Assembly (NCBI RefSeq): GCF_021109255.1
Contig: NZ_JAJODG010000002.1
Source: Merdimmobilis hominis
GTDB taxonomy: Bacteria; Bacillota; Clostridia; Oscillospirales; Ruminococcaceae
Direction: 5' to 3' (one strand)
Length of the DNA: 64,000 nt
Shown: piece by piece, positions 24,198 through 32,750 of the stretch
Numbering within the stretch: position 1 is the stretch's first letter
How the letters are laid out: each line of letters begins with the position of its first letter
The notes under the pieces: generated by a model
Seen by the model: only the letters and a program-made list of their open reading frames with translations
What the model was told of the DNA's origin: nothing
Databases searched by the model: none
Made by a program: the position numbers and the translations under genes

Positions 24198-25277
24198 ATG
24201 AAATGCTTTCGCGTCGGGGTGGTTGGCGCCACCGGCATGGTGGGACAGCGGTTTGTCTCCCTGCTGGACGGCCATCCTTGGTTTCGCCTTGCCGCAGTGG
24301 CAGCTTCCCCAAAAAGCGCAGGGAAACTTTATGGGGAGGCAGTGAAAGGGCGGTGGGCTATGGCCAGGCCGATCCCCCAGGAAGCTGCGGGGATAACGGT
24401 GCTGGATGCCGTCGCAGACCGCCGGAAGATGGCCGGCCTGGTGGACTTCATCTTCTGCGCAGTGGATCTTGACAAAGCCTCCACCCGAGAACTGGAAGAG
24501 GACTACGCCCGGTTGGAGTGCCCGGTGATCTCCAACAACTCCGCCTGCCGGGCTCTGCCAGACGTCCCCATGGTCATCCCAGAGGTCAACCCCGGCCACC
24601 TGGCGGTAATTCCCAGCCAAAGGCGGCGGCTGCGCACCCGCCGGGGATTTATCGCAGTCAAGTCCAACTGTTCCATCCAAAGCTATGTGCCCGCCCTGCA
24701 CCCTCTGTGGGAATTTGGAATCAACCGGGCGCTGGCCTGTACCTGCCAGGCGGTCTCCGGTGCGGGTAAGACGTTGGAGGGTTGGCCCCAGATGGCGGAC
24801 AATGTGATCCCTTTCATCCCCGGGGAGGAGGAAAAAAGCGAACGGGAACCCTTAAAAATCTGGGGGAACCTGCTCCACGGGGAAATCCTCCCCCTCCCTT
24901 CCCCGTTCATCACCACCCAGTGCCTGCGGGTTCCGGTGAGCGACGGCCATCTGGCAGCGGTGTTTGTCTCCTTTGACCACAAGCCGGACCGGGAGGAAAT
25001 CCTCGCCCGTTGGGAGGGGTTCCAGGGCCTGCCCCAGCAGCTGGGCCTGCCCAGCGCGCCCAAACAATTCCTGCGGTATTTTCCGGAGCTGGACCGGCCC
25101 CAGACCCGCCTGGACCGGGACTTGGAGAACGGCATGGCAGTTTCGCTGGGCCGGCTGCGGGAGGATTCCCAGTACGATTATAAATTTATCTGCCTCTCCC
25201 ACAATACCCTGCGGGGCGCGGCAGGCGGCGGGATTCTCCTGGCGGAGCTGCTGGCCAGCCAGGGGTATCTCTCTTAA
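24198..25277 (+). CDS. asd: Aspartate-semialdehyde dehydrogenase, archaeal/fungal-type
   Basis: Asd reduces aspartyl phosphate to aspartate semialdehyde, the branch-point precursor of lysine/DAP, threonine and methionine. The 359-residue protein has the NADP-binding start VGVVGATGMVGQRFVSLL, the catalytic cysteine in AVKSNCSIQSY, and the C-terminal RVPVSDGHLAAVFV. These features and the overall length resemble the archaeal/yeast branch of the family rather than the USG-like branch common in Bacillus; this reading is from motif memory. ATG 24198 has AGGAGGG upstream. It is followed by dapA and dapB, forming the lysine/DAP operon. Confidence 0.92.
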   Translation: MKCFRVGVVGATGMVGQRFVSLLDGHPWFRLAAVAASPKSAGKLYGEAVKGRWAMARPIPQEAAGITVLDAVADRRKMAGLVDFIFCAVDLDKASTRELEEDYARLECPVISNNSACRALPDVPMVIPEVNPGHLAVIPSQRRRLRTRRGFIAVKSNCSIQSYVPALHPLWEFGINRALACTCQAVSGAGKTLEGWPQMADNVIPFIPGEEEKSEREPLKIWGNLLHGEILPLPSPFITTQCLRVPVSDGHLAAVFVSFDHKPDREEILARWEGFQGLPQQLGLPSAPKQFLRYFPELDRPQTRLDRDLENGMAVSLGRLREDSQYDYKFICLSHNTLRGAAGGGILLAELLASQGYLS

Positions 25278-25299
25278 CACAGCACAGGAGGAATCGCCT

Positions 25300-26187
25300 A
25301 TGAAATCCATCCCCTTCTCCGGGGCGGCCACCGCCCTCATCACCCCCATGAACCCAGACAAAAGCTTGAATCTATCCGCTTTCCGCCTCTTGGTGGAGGA
25401 ACAGGTATCCCACGGCATCGACGCATTGGTTGTGGCGGGAACCACCGGGGAATCCGCTACCCTCGCTCCTCGGGAATACGCTGACCTTCTCTCCACAGCT
25501 GTAGACGCTGCCGAGGGCCGGGTGCCCATCATCGCCGGGGCGGGAAGCAACGACACCGCCCATTCCCTGGAGATGATCTACATTGCCCAGGATATCGGGG
25601 CCGACGCCCTCTTACTGGTGACCCCCTACTACAATAAAACCACTCAGCTGGGGCTCATCCGCCATTTCAACACCTTGGCCGACCGGTCGAAACTCCCGGT
25701 GATTTTATATAATGTCCCCTCCCGCACCGGCCTTAACATCCAGCCTAAAACCTATCAAGAGCTTTGCAAACACCCCAACATCGTAGCGGTAAAGGAGGCA
25801 AGCGGGGACATCTCCCAGATCGCGGAGACCGCCTACCTCTGCGGGGATGACCTCATCCTCTACTCCGGCAACGACGACCAGGTGGTGCCCATCCTGTCCC
25901 TGGGGGGCAAAGGGGTTATTTCGGTTCTCTCCAACCTGATCCCCGGGGAGGTGCACCAGCTCTGCCAACGGTTTTTCGATGGGGATTTGATGGGGAGTCT
26001 CCAGCTCCAACTGGACTTCCTGCCCCTCATCCAAGCGCTGTTCTCTGAGGTGAACCCCATCCCAGTGAAGGCCGCTATGGAGCTCACCGGCCACGAGGCG
26101 GGACCCTGCCGGCTTCCATTGGTGGATGCCTCCCCTGAGACCCGGGAGCGCCTTTCCCGGGTACTTCTCAACCTGGGGCTGTTGTAG
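25300..26187 (+). CDS. dapA: 4-hydroxy-tetrahydrodipicolinate synthase
   Basis: DapA condenses pyruvate with aspartate semialdehyde in lysine/DAP synthesis. The 295-residue protein shows the TIM-barrel family motifs: GTTGESATL, LLVTPYYNKTTQ with the active-site tyrosine, LYNVPSRTG, and the Schiff-base lysine in NIVAVKEASGDI. ATG 25300 follows an AGGAGG site and lies 22 bases after asd. Feedback control by lysine is typical of some family members but cannot be judged here. dapB starts 16 bases after the stop. Confidence 0.95.
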   Translation: MKSIPFSGAATALITPMNPDKSLNLSAFRLLVEEQVSHGIDALVVAGTTGESATLAPREYADLLSTAVDAAEGRVPIIAGAGSNDTAHSLEMIYIAQDIGADALLLVTPYYNKTTQLGLIRHFNTLADRSKLPVILYNVPSRTGLNIQPKTYQELCKHPNIVAVKEASGDISQIAETAYLCGDDLILYSGNDDQVVPILSLGGKGVISVLSNLIPGEVHQLCQRFFDGDLMGSLQLQLDFLPLIQALFSEVNPIPVKAAMELTGHEAGPCRLPLVDASPETRERLSRVLLNLGLL

Positions 26188-26203
26188 GAAAGGAGATGGC
26201 CGC

Positions 26204-26956
26204 ATGAAACACCTGATTCTCTCCGGCTGTGCAGGCCGGATGGGCCGGATGCTGGAATCCCTCATTGAACAGCGGGACGACTGCCGCATCGCCGCAGGGG
26301 TAGACCCCGCCCCATACCATTCGGGGGAGTTCCCGGTGTATTCCAACTGGGAACGATGCCCGCCCAACGCCGACGGCATTTTGGATTTTTCCAGCCCGGC
26401 GGGCCTTTCTCCCATGCTGGAGTTCGCCACCGGCCATGGAATTCCTGTGGTGTTAGGCACCACAGGCCTCTCCCCTTCTCAGGTGGAGGAGGTCGCCTTA
26501 GCATCGAAAACCATCCCCATTTTCCGGGCGGCCAACTTCTCCCTCCCCGTGGCACTGATGGCCCATCTGGTGGAGGAGACTTCCCGGGCACTGGGGGCAG
26601 ACTTTGATATAGAATTGCTGGAACTGCACCACCGGGGAAAGGCCGACGCCCCCAGCGGCACTGCAAAAGTGCTGATGGATGCAGCCAACGCCGGGCTTGG
26701 CGCCTCCCTTTCGCCGGTCTACGGCCGGGAGGGAGACTCCCAGCGGCAGCCGGGGGAAATCGGCGTCCACTCCCTGCGGGGCGGCAGCTTTGCGGGGGAA
26801 CATACTGTTCTCTTCAGCGGGCAAGGGGAAGCACTCAGCATTCAGCACACCGCCCTTTCCCGGGAAATTTTTGCCCGTGGAGCCATCCGGGCCATGTTGT
26901 ATCTGCAGGGCTGCCCAGCAGGCCTCTATGGAATGGAGAGCCTGCTACAGTTCTAG
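26204..26956 (+). CDS. dapB: 4-hydroxy-tetrahydrodipicolinate reductase
   Basis: DapB reduces the DapA product with NAD(P)H. The 250-residue protein has the Rossmann start ILSGCAGRMGRML, the substrate/catalytic motif ELHHRGKADAPSGTA (catalytic His and Lys), and the C-terminal ARGAIRAMLYLQG. AAGGAG precedes the ATG. It completes the compact asd-dapA-dapB operon. In this organism DAP is needed both for lysine and for peptidoglycan; the later DAP genes are outside the window. Confidence 0.95.
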   Translation: MKHLILSGCAGRMGRMLESLIEQRDDCRIAAGVDPAPYHSGEFPVYSNWERCPPNADGILDFSSPAGLSPMLEFATGHGIPVVLGTTGLSPSQVEEVALASKTIPIFRAANFSLPVALMAHLVEETSRALGADFDIELLELHHRGKADAPSGTAKVLMDAANAGLGASLSPVYGREGDSQRQPGEIGVHSLRGGSFAGEHTVLFSGQGEALSIQHTALSREIFARGAIRAMLYLQGCPAGLYGMESLLQF

Positions 26957-27074
26957 CAGTCCCGTGGATAAAAGGCGGGAGACTCCCCTTTTGATTCTAA
27001 TTGAATATTTTTTTGCAGAAATTACCACTGCAATTCCGGTTCTCGGACGGGAATTCTAATCCTGAGGTGATTGT

Positions 27075-27209
27075 ATGCCGAAGGACAGCCAACCCGATAA
27101 AAAAGAGGTCCGCCTGAAAAAATGCAATGGGCAGACCCCGCTGACCCGGGAGAACCAAAACCAGAATAAAAACGCAAAAAAACAGTCGATCAAACGCGGT
27201 GACGTGTAA
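27075..27209 (+). CDS. Small basic protein, 44 residues
   Basis: This short gene encodes a very hydrophilic, Lys/Gln/Asn-rich peptide (MPKDSQPDKKEVRLKK..., ending KQSIKRGDV) with no membrane segment and one cysteine. TGAGGTGA lies four bases upstream of the ATG. It is followed 14 bases later by another small basic protein gene, and a terminator closes the pair, which supports a real two-gene unit. I do not recognise the family. A spore-core or nucleic-acid-binding role would fit the composition but is only a guess. Confidence 0.5.
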   Translation: MPKDSQPDKKEVRLKKCNGQTPLTRENQNQNKNAKKQSIKRGDV

Positions 27210-27223
27210 AGGAGGGAATACCC

Positions 27224-27385
27224 ATGGCAAAGGCAGGTATGCGCCGCCCAGATCCCAAGGAACCCCACGGGACAGAAAGCAACCACAAGACCCACATCCC
27301 GAAAAATGACGTCCCTCCGGTGCCGGAGATTCAGGGCAAGGCGAAAACCACAAAGGAAAAAGCCAAACCCATTACCGAGAAATAA
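27224..27385 (+). CDS. Small Pro/Lys-rich protein, 53 residues
   Basis: The peptide starts MAKAGMRRPDPKEPHGTESN and ends KTTKEKAKPITEK; it is basic, rich in proline and lysine, and predicted disordered. The motif DPKEPHGTESN...PKNDVPPVPEIQGKAK resembles small uncharacterised proteins I remember from other Clostridia, but I cannot confirm that by search. A strong AGGAGGG site stands seven bases before the ATG, and a long hairpin terminator follows 30 bases after the stop. These signals make it one of the better supported very short genes in the window. Function unknown. Confidence 0.7.
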   Translation: MAKAGMRRPDPKEPHGTESNHKTHIPKNDVPPVPEIQGKAKTTKEKAKPITEK

Positions 27386-27414
27386 CCCTCGGTATCAGGA
27401 GCCCACGGCCCTTT

Positions 27415-27465
27415 AAAGCTCCCCTGTCTGTGAGAAAACCACAGGCTAGGGAGCTTTGCTTTTTG
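27415..27465 (+). terminator. Terminator after the small-protein pair
   Basis: AAAGCTCCC and GGGAGCTTT form a 9-bp stem; CTGT/ACAG pairs extend it inside. TTTTT follows shortly. The 3' arm overlaps the -35 box of the next promoter. Confidence 0.8.
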
Positions 27466-27484
27466 CAGTAAAATTAGCTATAAT
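27456..27484 (+). promoter_or_regulatory. Promoter of the winged-helix gene
   Basis: TTGCTT (27456-27461), 17 bases, then a perfect TATAAT (27479-27484). The -35 box overlaps the end of the preceding terminator. Confidence 0.7.
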
Positions 27485-27584
27485 AGCGGTGGATACTCGC
27501 TTGGATTTCCTTTCCCGCCTCGCTGCGTGGGCGTTTTTTACAGCACAAGAAACAAGTACAGCATGGAAAGACATAGGTGACCAT

Positions 27585-28775
27585 ATGGACGTTACAGCAA
27601 AACAAATCCGAGGCTTCCGCCTGCGGGCCCATCACCTGGATCAAAAGCTCCCGGCCGGGGCGGTCGTCGAGGCGGCAGGTGCCTGTGGCATGCAGAACTC
27701 GCCCCCCGGCGCATGGGAAACCGCCATGATGAACCGTCTGGAAGGCTGTACTCTGCCCCGTTTATGGGACGCCCTATACCAGGAGAAAAGCCTGCTGCAA
27801 GCTTGGAGCTTCCGGGGCGCCCCTGTGGTGTTCCCCACTGGGCAAAGCGAGGTGTTCCTCACCCCGCTCATCGCCCAGAATGGGGAAGATCCCTGGGTGT
27901 ACACTCTGGGCATCTCAGGGGCCCTTGACTACCTGGAAATGCCCTTTGACGACCTGTTGGGGCGGCTCAAAGAGGTCATTGGGTACCTGGATACCCACAC
28001 CGTCAAAAGCAAAGAGGAGTTGGACCGCACCCTGGCTGGCCTTATAGAGCCGGGCCTCCCCCAGGAGAAACAGGCCCTTTGGCGGGCGCCTTCCATGTAC
28101 GGCAGCCCGGGAAAACAGACCGTGGGAGGGGCCGTTGTCTCCTTCCTGCTGCGGCCCTGCTCTTTCTCCTCCCTTGTGGTGTTCGGCCGGCGGGAAGGCA
28201 TTCACCCCACCTTTACCTCCTATCAAAACTGGGTTGGGCGCCCTCCTCTTCCCCTGCCGGATGGGGAAAAGGAGTTGGTTCGCAAATTCCTGCGCGCCTA
28301 CGGCCCAGCCACCTTGAACTCCTTTGCCAGCTGGCTAGGTTGTTCCCAGAAGCAGGCTCGCCGCCTGTGGGATACCATCGCAGACGAACTGGCCCCGGTC
28401 TCGGCGGAGGGCAAGACCTGCTTTCTTTTAGCAACAGAGGAAAAAATATTGGCTTGTTCCCAGCCGGATGAGGACCAGCTCCTTCTTCTGGGGCCTCACG
28501 ACCCCTACCTGGATATTCGGGACCGGGGCATCCTGTTGGAGGGTAAATCCCTGCAAAAAGAGGTCTGGAAAACCGTTGCCAACCCCGGCGTCATCCTCAA
28601 AGGGGGGCGGGTCGCCGGCATCTGGAGAACTAAGACGCTCAAAGACAAACTGGATGTCTCAATGGTGCTTTTTGAGCCGATGTCTTCACAAGAGCGGAAG
28701 AAATTGAATGCCCTTGCACAAGAGTACGCAGCTTTCCGCCAGATCAAACTGAGGAACTGCACCATCGAGGGCTGA
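27585..28775 (+). CDS. Winged-helix DNA-binding protein (HTH_42/AlkZ-like)
   Basis: A 396-residue protein that fits the HTH_42 (AlkZ/YcaQ-like) superfamily, whose studied members are DNA glycosylases that unhook bulky or cross-link lesions. Family traits are the N-terminal RGFRLRAHHLDQKL, a central winged-helix region near residues 235-270 (FLRAYGPATLNSFASWLGCS), and the C-terminal LGPHDPYLDIRDR followed by NPGVILKGGRVAGIWR. The catalytic QxQ/QxD motif of AlkZ is not obvious to me, so glycosylase activity is not claimed. ATG 27585 has AGGTGA upstream; the frame opens earlier, but that part reads through the promoter-leader. Confidence 0.75.
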   Translation: MDVTAKQIRGFRLRAHHLDQKLPAGAVVEAAGACGMQNSPPGAWETAMMNRLEGCTLPRLWDALYQEKSLLQAWSFRGAPVVFPTGQSEVFLTPLIAQNGEDPWVYTLGISGALDYLEMPFDDLLGRLKEVIGYLDTHTVKSKEELDRTLAGLIEPGLPQEKQALWRAPSMYGSPGKQTVGGAVVSFLLRPCSFSSLVVFGRREGIHPTFTSYQNWVGRPPLPLPDGEKELVRKFLRAYGPATLNSFASWLGCSQKQARRLWDTIADELAPVSAEGKTCFLLATEEKILACSQPDEDQLLLLGPHDPYLDIRDRGILLEGKSLQKEVWKTVANPGVILKGGRVAGIWRTKTLKDKLDVSMVLFEPMSSQERKKLNALAQEYAAFRQIKLRNCTIEG

Positions 28776-28960
28776 TGGCCAAGCGCTGCCGGCTTGAGCA
28801 GACGCTGCCATGCTGGACAAAGCTCCCCGGCGATTCGGTTGGTTTAATCCAATCCATCGCCAATAGCACCCTTTGGGGGCATTTCTCACAGGGGGAGATA
28901 CCTGCCTTCGAGATGGATTCTTCTCATAAATGAGGGGGCATCCCTTCTGCCTTACACAAA

Positions 28961-28986
28961 AAAGGAGCGGGAATTCCCGCTCCTTT
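28961..28986. terminator. Bidirectional terminator between the winged-helix gene and tyrS
   Basis: AAAGGAGCGGGAATTCCCGCTCCTTT is a perfect 26-base palindrome flanked by A and T runs, so it can end both converging transcripts. The 185 bases before it hold nothing else I can identify. Confidence 0.8.
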
Positions 28987-29006
28987 TCCCTTTGCTGGGT
29001 CAAAAA

Positions 29007-30233
29007 TCAACCCAAAAGGACTTTATGGAACACCTTTTTACCCTTTTTTAGGATGACATGGCCCTTCTCAAACTGTCCCTTTTCCACCGCCGCAGCGATG
29101 TCAGTCACCTTCTCATCATCCACCGAGATACCGCCCTGCTGCACCAGCCGGCGGGCCTCCCCTTTGGAGGGGGCGAGGCCGGTTTTCACCAGCAGATCCA
29201 GCACACCAATTTTGCCGTCGGTAAGGTCCTCCTCGGCAATGGCAGTGGAGGGCATGTTTTCACTGCTGCCGCCTCCGACGAACAGGGCTTTGGCCGCATC
29301 CAGGGCTTTTTTCGCCTCTTCTTCCCCGTGGACCATCTTGGTCAGCTCAAAGGCCAGCATCTCCTTGGCGGTATTGAGCTGGCTGCCCTCCCAATTTTCC
29401 ATGGCCTCAATTTCCTCAATGGGGATGAAGGTCAGCAGTTTCATGCAGTTGATGACGTCGGCATCATCCACATTGCGCCAGTACTGGAAGAAGTCGTAGG
29501 GGGAGGTCTTGTTGGGGTCGAGCCACACAGCGCCGGACTGGGTTTTGCCCATCTTCTTGCCCTCGGAATTGAGCAGCAGGGTGATGGTCATGGCGCTGGC
29601 ATCCTTGCCAAGCTTTTTGCGGATCAGCTCGGTGCCCGCCAGCATGTTGGACCACTGGTCATTGCCGCCGAACTGAAGGTTGCAGCCATATTTCTGGAAC
29701 AGCGCATAGAAGTCATAGGCCTGCATGATCATGTAGTTGAATTCCAGGAAGGAGAGGCCCTTCTCCATCCGCTGCTTGTAGCACTCAGCCCGCAGCATGT
29801 TGTTGACCGAGAAGCAGGCGCCCACTTCACGCAGCAGCTCCACATAGTTCAATTCCATCAACCAATCGGCGTTGTTGACCATCAGGGCTTTGCCTTCCGA
29901 GAAATCAATAAACCGGCTCATCTGCTTTTTAAAGCAGTCGCAGTTGTGCTGGATGGTTTCAGGGGTCATCATCTGGCGCATGTCGGTGCGGCCGGAGGGG
30001 TCGCCCACCATGCCGGTTCCGCCGCCGATGAGGGCGATGGGCCGGTTGCCCGCCATCTGGAGCCGTTTCATCAGGCACAGGGCCATAAAGTGGCCCACAT
30101 GGAGGCTGTCGGCGGTGGGGTCAAAACCGATGTAAAAGGTGGCTTTTCCGTTGTCGATCAATTCCTTGACGACCTCTTCGTCGGTGACCTGGGCGATGAG
30201 CCCGCGGCGCTGGAGTTCTTCGTAGACTGTCAT
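29007..30233 (-). CDS. tyrS: Tyrosine--tRNA ligase
   Basis: TyrRS charges tRNA-Tyr. The 408-residue protein has the class I HIGH-like site GFDPTADSLHVGHFMAL, the KMSKS-like loop KMGKTQSGAVW, and a C-terminal S4 tRNA-binding domain (LVQQGGISVDDEKVTD). This is the bacterial TyrS type. ATG 30233 has AAGGAG upstream and gives the usual N-terminus (TVYEELQRRGLIAQV). Expression is controlled by the T-box leader directly upstream: uncharged tRNA-Tyr should relieve termination. Confidence 0.96.
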   Translation of the reverse strand: MTVYEELQRRGLIAQVTDEEVVKELIDNGKATFYIGFDPTADSLHVGHFMALCLMKRLQMAGNRPIALIGGGTGMVGDPSGRTDMRQMMTPETIQHNCDCFKKQMSRFIDFSEGKALMVNNADWLMELNYVELLREVGACFSVNNMLRAECYKQRMEKGLSFLEFNYMIMQAYDFYALFQKYGCNLQFGGNDQWSNMLAGTELIRKKLGKDASAMTITLLLNSEGKKMGKTQSGAVWLDPNKTSPYDFFQYWRNVDDADVINCMKLLTFIPIEEIEAMENWEGSQLNTAKEMLAFELTKMVHGEEEAKKALDAAKALFVGGGSSENMPSTAIAEEDLTDGKIGVLDLLVKTGLAPSKGEARRLVQQGGISVDDEKVTDIAAAVEKGQFEKGHVILKKGKKVFHKVLLG

Positions 30234-30288
30234 GGTTTCATTTCTCCTTTTCCAATTCTGCATCCGGAGTTCAGCGCAAAAAGGCGAC

Positions 30289-30570
30289 AAAAAAGCCCTC
30301 CATTGGGCTGAACCCAATAGAGGGCGTGTAAAACGCGGTACCACCTCTAATTCACCCCGCCATCGCTGTGCGGAGCCTCACCCAGTGCCCCAAACCTTGG
30401 GATACCGGTTCGCGATAACGGGCGTACCCGGCCAGATCCTACTGCCTACAAAAAGGGTTCAGACGGCGGCTCAAAGAGGTATTCACACTGCTGCGCCACG
30501 CTTTTTTCCACCGGCCAAAAGCTCTCTGAAGAGGCGGGATACAGGCTACTTGTTCTTTTCATTGCCGTTG
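30289..30570 (-). promoter_or_regulatory. T-box riboswitch leader of tyrS
   Basis: Read on the minus strand, the leader contains the T-box core AGGTGGTACCGCG (30346-30334) and an intrinsic terminator at 30325-30289 (GCCCTC...ATTGGG/CCCAAT...GAGGGC, then TTTTTT). The 5' stem I region has the codon-like TAC in GTGAATACCTC (30481-30479), matching tyrosine. The variable T-box base U pairs with discriminator A, as expected for tRNA-Tyr. Binding of uncharged tRNA stabilises the antiterminator and turns on tyrS. Confidence 0.92.
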
Positions 30571-30576
30571 AAAGAT

Positions 30577-30605
30577 AGTATAATGCAGGTTTTTTTATTT
30601 GTCAA
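30577..30605 (-). promoter_or_regulatory. Promoter of the tyrS T-box leader
   Basis: Minus strand consensus TTGACA (30605-30600), 17 bases, TATACT (30582-30577). The -35 box and part of the spacer lie inside or across the stop end of recN (30595), so the two transcription units abut. Confidence 0.88.
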
Positions 30606-32280
30606 GGGGGCGTTTCTCCCCGCTGGCGAGGGTCAGCATCTCCCGGGCGTTTTGCAGGGAGATTTCGGTGATGTTCTCCCCGCCGATGATCCGGGCCAGT
30701 TCCTCCACCCGCTGCCGCTGGGTGAGGGGCAAAACGTTGGTGTAGGTGCGGTCGCCTCTCACCTCTTTTTGAATGAGAAGGTGATGATCTCCATAGGCGG
30801 CCACCTGGGCCAAATGGGTCACACAGATCACCTGGCGGTGTTCTGCCACCTGCTTGAGCTTGCGCCCAATTTTTTGAGCTGCCCGGCCAGAGACGCCGGT
30901 GTCCACCTCATCGAAGATCAGGGTGCCAACCTCATCTTCGCTGGCCATGACGTTTTTGATGGCCAGCATTACCCGGGAAATCTCGCCGCCAGAGGCGATT
31001 TTCGCCAACGGCTTAGGCGGCTCCCCGGGGTTGGTGGAAATCAGCAGCTCCAGATCGTCCTGCCCCATGGGTCCAAGTGCCTTTTCCCGATGCGAAAAAG
31101 TCAGGGTGACACTGGGCATATCCAGTTGGATCAACTCCCCCCGGACTTCCTGGCAGAGGCGTCCAGCGGCTTTAAGGCGGGCTTTGGTCAACTCGTCCGC
31201 CAGGGATTTGGCCTTGGCCTCCAACGCCTGTTTTTGGGCCTCCAGCTGGGCGGTGCGCTCCTCGGAAAGGGTGATTCCCTCCAGTTCCCCGCTGGCCTTC
31301 TGCTGAAAGGCCAAAATTTCTTCCACTGTAGAGCCGTACTTTTTCTTCAGCCGGTATAGGGTGTCCAGCCGCTGCTCGATGGCGTCCAGTTCCTGGGGAT
31401 TGTACTCCATCTCCTCCAGGGCATCCCGTGCAGAGGCAGCGTACTCTTCCAGTTCGTAGCGCATTTCCTGAGCGCGGCCCGAAAATTCCCCAAAGCCGTC
31501 CAGGTAGGCACCCGCTTCCCCAAGGCCGCCGATTACCTGGTCTAGGAGTTCAAGAAGCCCTTCCCCATCCTCCCCGGTGAGGATGCTGTACACCCGCGCC
31601 AGGGAATCGGAGATCTTCTGGGCGTTTTTAATGATCCGTTTCCGGCTGTCCAGCTCCTCTTCCTCCCCCAAGCGGAGGCCAGCCTCTTCAATCTCCCCAA
31701 TCTGGTATTGGAGCAGATCGATCCGCCGGGCCTTTTCCGCCTCGTCCAGGTTGCTGGAGGAGAGTTCTTCCCGCACTTGACAGAGTTCCCGGTAAACGCC
31801 CTGGTATTCCCGCAACTGGCCATTCAAGAGGCCGAACCCATCCACAAAGCCGATGTGTTTGTCCGCTGCCATCAGCTGGTGGGTATCCTGCTGGCCATGG
31901 ATGTTGATGAGGCTTCCCCCCAACTCCCGCAGCAAGGCCGCTGTAGCAGGGCGTCCTCCGATTTTACAGCTGCTTTTGCCGTCCAGCCCGATCTCCCGGG
32001 AGAGGAGCAATTCCCCGTCCTCCAGCGGAAATCCCAACTCCTCCGCCAGAGCTAAAACCCGGGGTGGGAGGCCGGTGAACAGAGCGGAAACCAGGGCCTT
32101 TTTCTCCCCGGTCCGGATGATATCCTTGGAGGTACGCTCCCCCAGCACCGCGTTGATGGAATGGATCAGGACGCTTTTGCCCGCACCGGTTTCGCCGGTG
32201 AACACATTGAGCCCTTTGGCTAGGTCAATGGAAGCCTCTTGGATCACCGCAACGTTGCGAATGTACAGCTGTGCAAGCAT
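30595..32280 (-). CDS. recN: DNA repair protein RecN
   Basis: RecN is an SMC-like ATPase that acts early at DNA double-strand breaks. The 561-residue protein has Walker A GETGAGKSVLIH near residue 29. Long coiled-coil arms cover about residues 165-360. Near the C-terminus are the ABC signature region (ASGGEISRVMLAI) and Walker B (LIFDEVDTGVSGRAA). It follows argR by ten bases and closes the xseA-to-recN run. No terminator is evident before the tyrS promoter, so some read-through into the T-box is possible. Confidence 0.95.
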   Translation of the reverse strand: MLAQLYIRNVAVIQEASIDLAKGLNVFTGETGAGKSVLIHSINAVLGERTSKDIIRTGEKKALVSALFTGLPPRVLALAEELGFPLEDGELLLSREIGLDGKSSCKIGGRPATAALLRELGGSLINIHGQQDTHQLMAADKHIGFVDGFGLLNGQLREYQGVYRELCQVREELSSSNLDEAEKARRIDLLQYQIGEIEEAGLRLGEEEELDSRKRIIKNAQKISDSLARVYSILTGEDGEGLLELLDQVIGGLGEAGAYLDGFGEFSGRAQEMRYELEEYAASARDALEEMEYNPQELDAIEQRLDTLYRLKKKYGSTVEEILAFQQKASGELEGITLSEERTAQLEAQKQALEAKAKSLADELTKARLKAAGRLCQEVRGELIQLDMPSVTLTFSHREKALGPMGQDDLELLISTNPGEPPKPLAKIASGGEISRVMLAIKNVMASEDEVGTLIFDEVDTGVSGRAAQKIGRKLKQVAEHRQVICVTHLAQVAAYGDHHLLIQKEVRGDRTYTNVLPLTQRQRVEELARIIGGENITEISLQNAREMLTLASGEKRPLDK

Positions 32281-32290
32281 ACAGAATCAC

Positions 32291-32746
32291 CTACTTTTCC
32301 AAAAGCTGGGAGAGCTGGGCGACAAACTCTTCGGCGTTTTCGCTGTTGCGCATCAGGATAAAAATAGTGTCGTCCCCTGCCAAGGTTCCCACCACTCCGT
32401 TCCAGTGGATGGAATCCAGGGCGGCACAAGCGGCATTTGCCAAGCCGGTGTAACATTTGACCACCACCATATGGCCGGCGCAGTCCACCTTGATCACCGA
32501 TTCGGTGAAGATGGTGTGAAATTTGAGGGACATGTCCACTGTGCCCTCTTTGGCGTTGACGGCATAATGGTACCGCCCGTCAGGGGATTGGGTCTTGATC
32601 AGCCGCAGTTCCTTGATGTCCCGGGAAACGGTGGCCTGGGTCACCTTGAATCCACATTCCTGCAAGCGGTTTTGCAGTTCCTCCTGGGTGTCGATGGCGT
32701 AGCTTTCAATCAGCTCCAATATCTTGGCATGTCGCTTGGCTTTCAT
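32291..32746 (-). CDS. argR: Arginine repressor ArgR
   Basis: ArgR is a hexameric arginine-responsive repressor of arginine biosynthesis and activator of catabolism. The 151-residue protein has an N-terminal winged helix (RHAKILELIESYAIDTQEEL; VTQATVSRDIKELRLIK) and a C-terminal oligomerisation/arginine-binding domain with GTLAGDDTIFILMRN. It sits between nadK and recN, the conserved Firmicute order. Target operators are not visible in this window. Confidence 0.95.
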   Translation of the reverse strand: MKAKRHAKILELIESYAIDTQEELQNRLQECGFKVTQATVSRDIKELRLIKTQSPDGRYHYAVNAKEGTVDMSLKFHTIFTESVIKVDCAGHMVVVKCYTGLANAACAALDSIHWNGVVGTLAGDDTIFILMRNSENAEEFVAQLSQLLEK

Positions 32747-32750
32747 CCTG

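Noticed and set aside
29058..30311. A 417-codon plus-strand frame opposite tyrS
   Set aside because: Antisense shadow; it also crosses the T-box leader region of tyrS, which is clearly functional on the minus strand.
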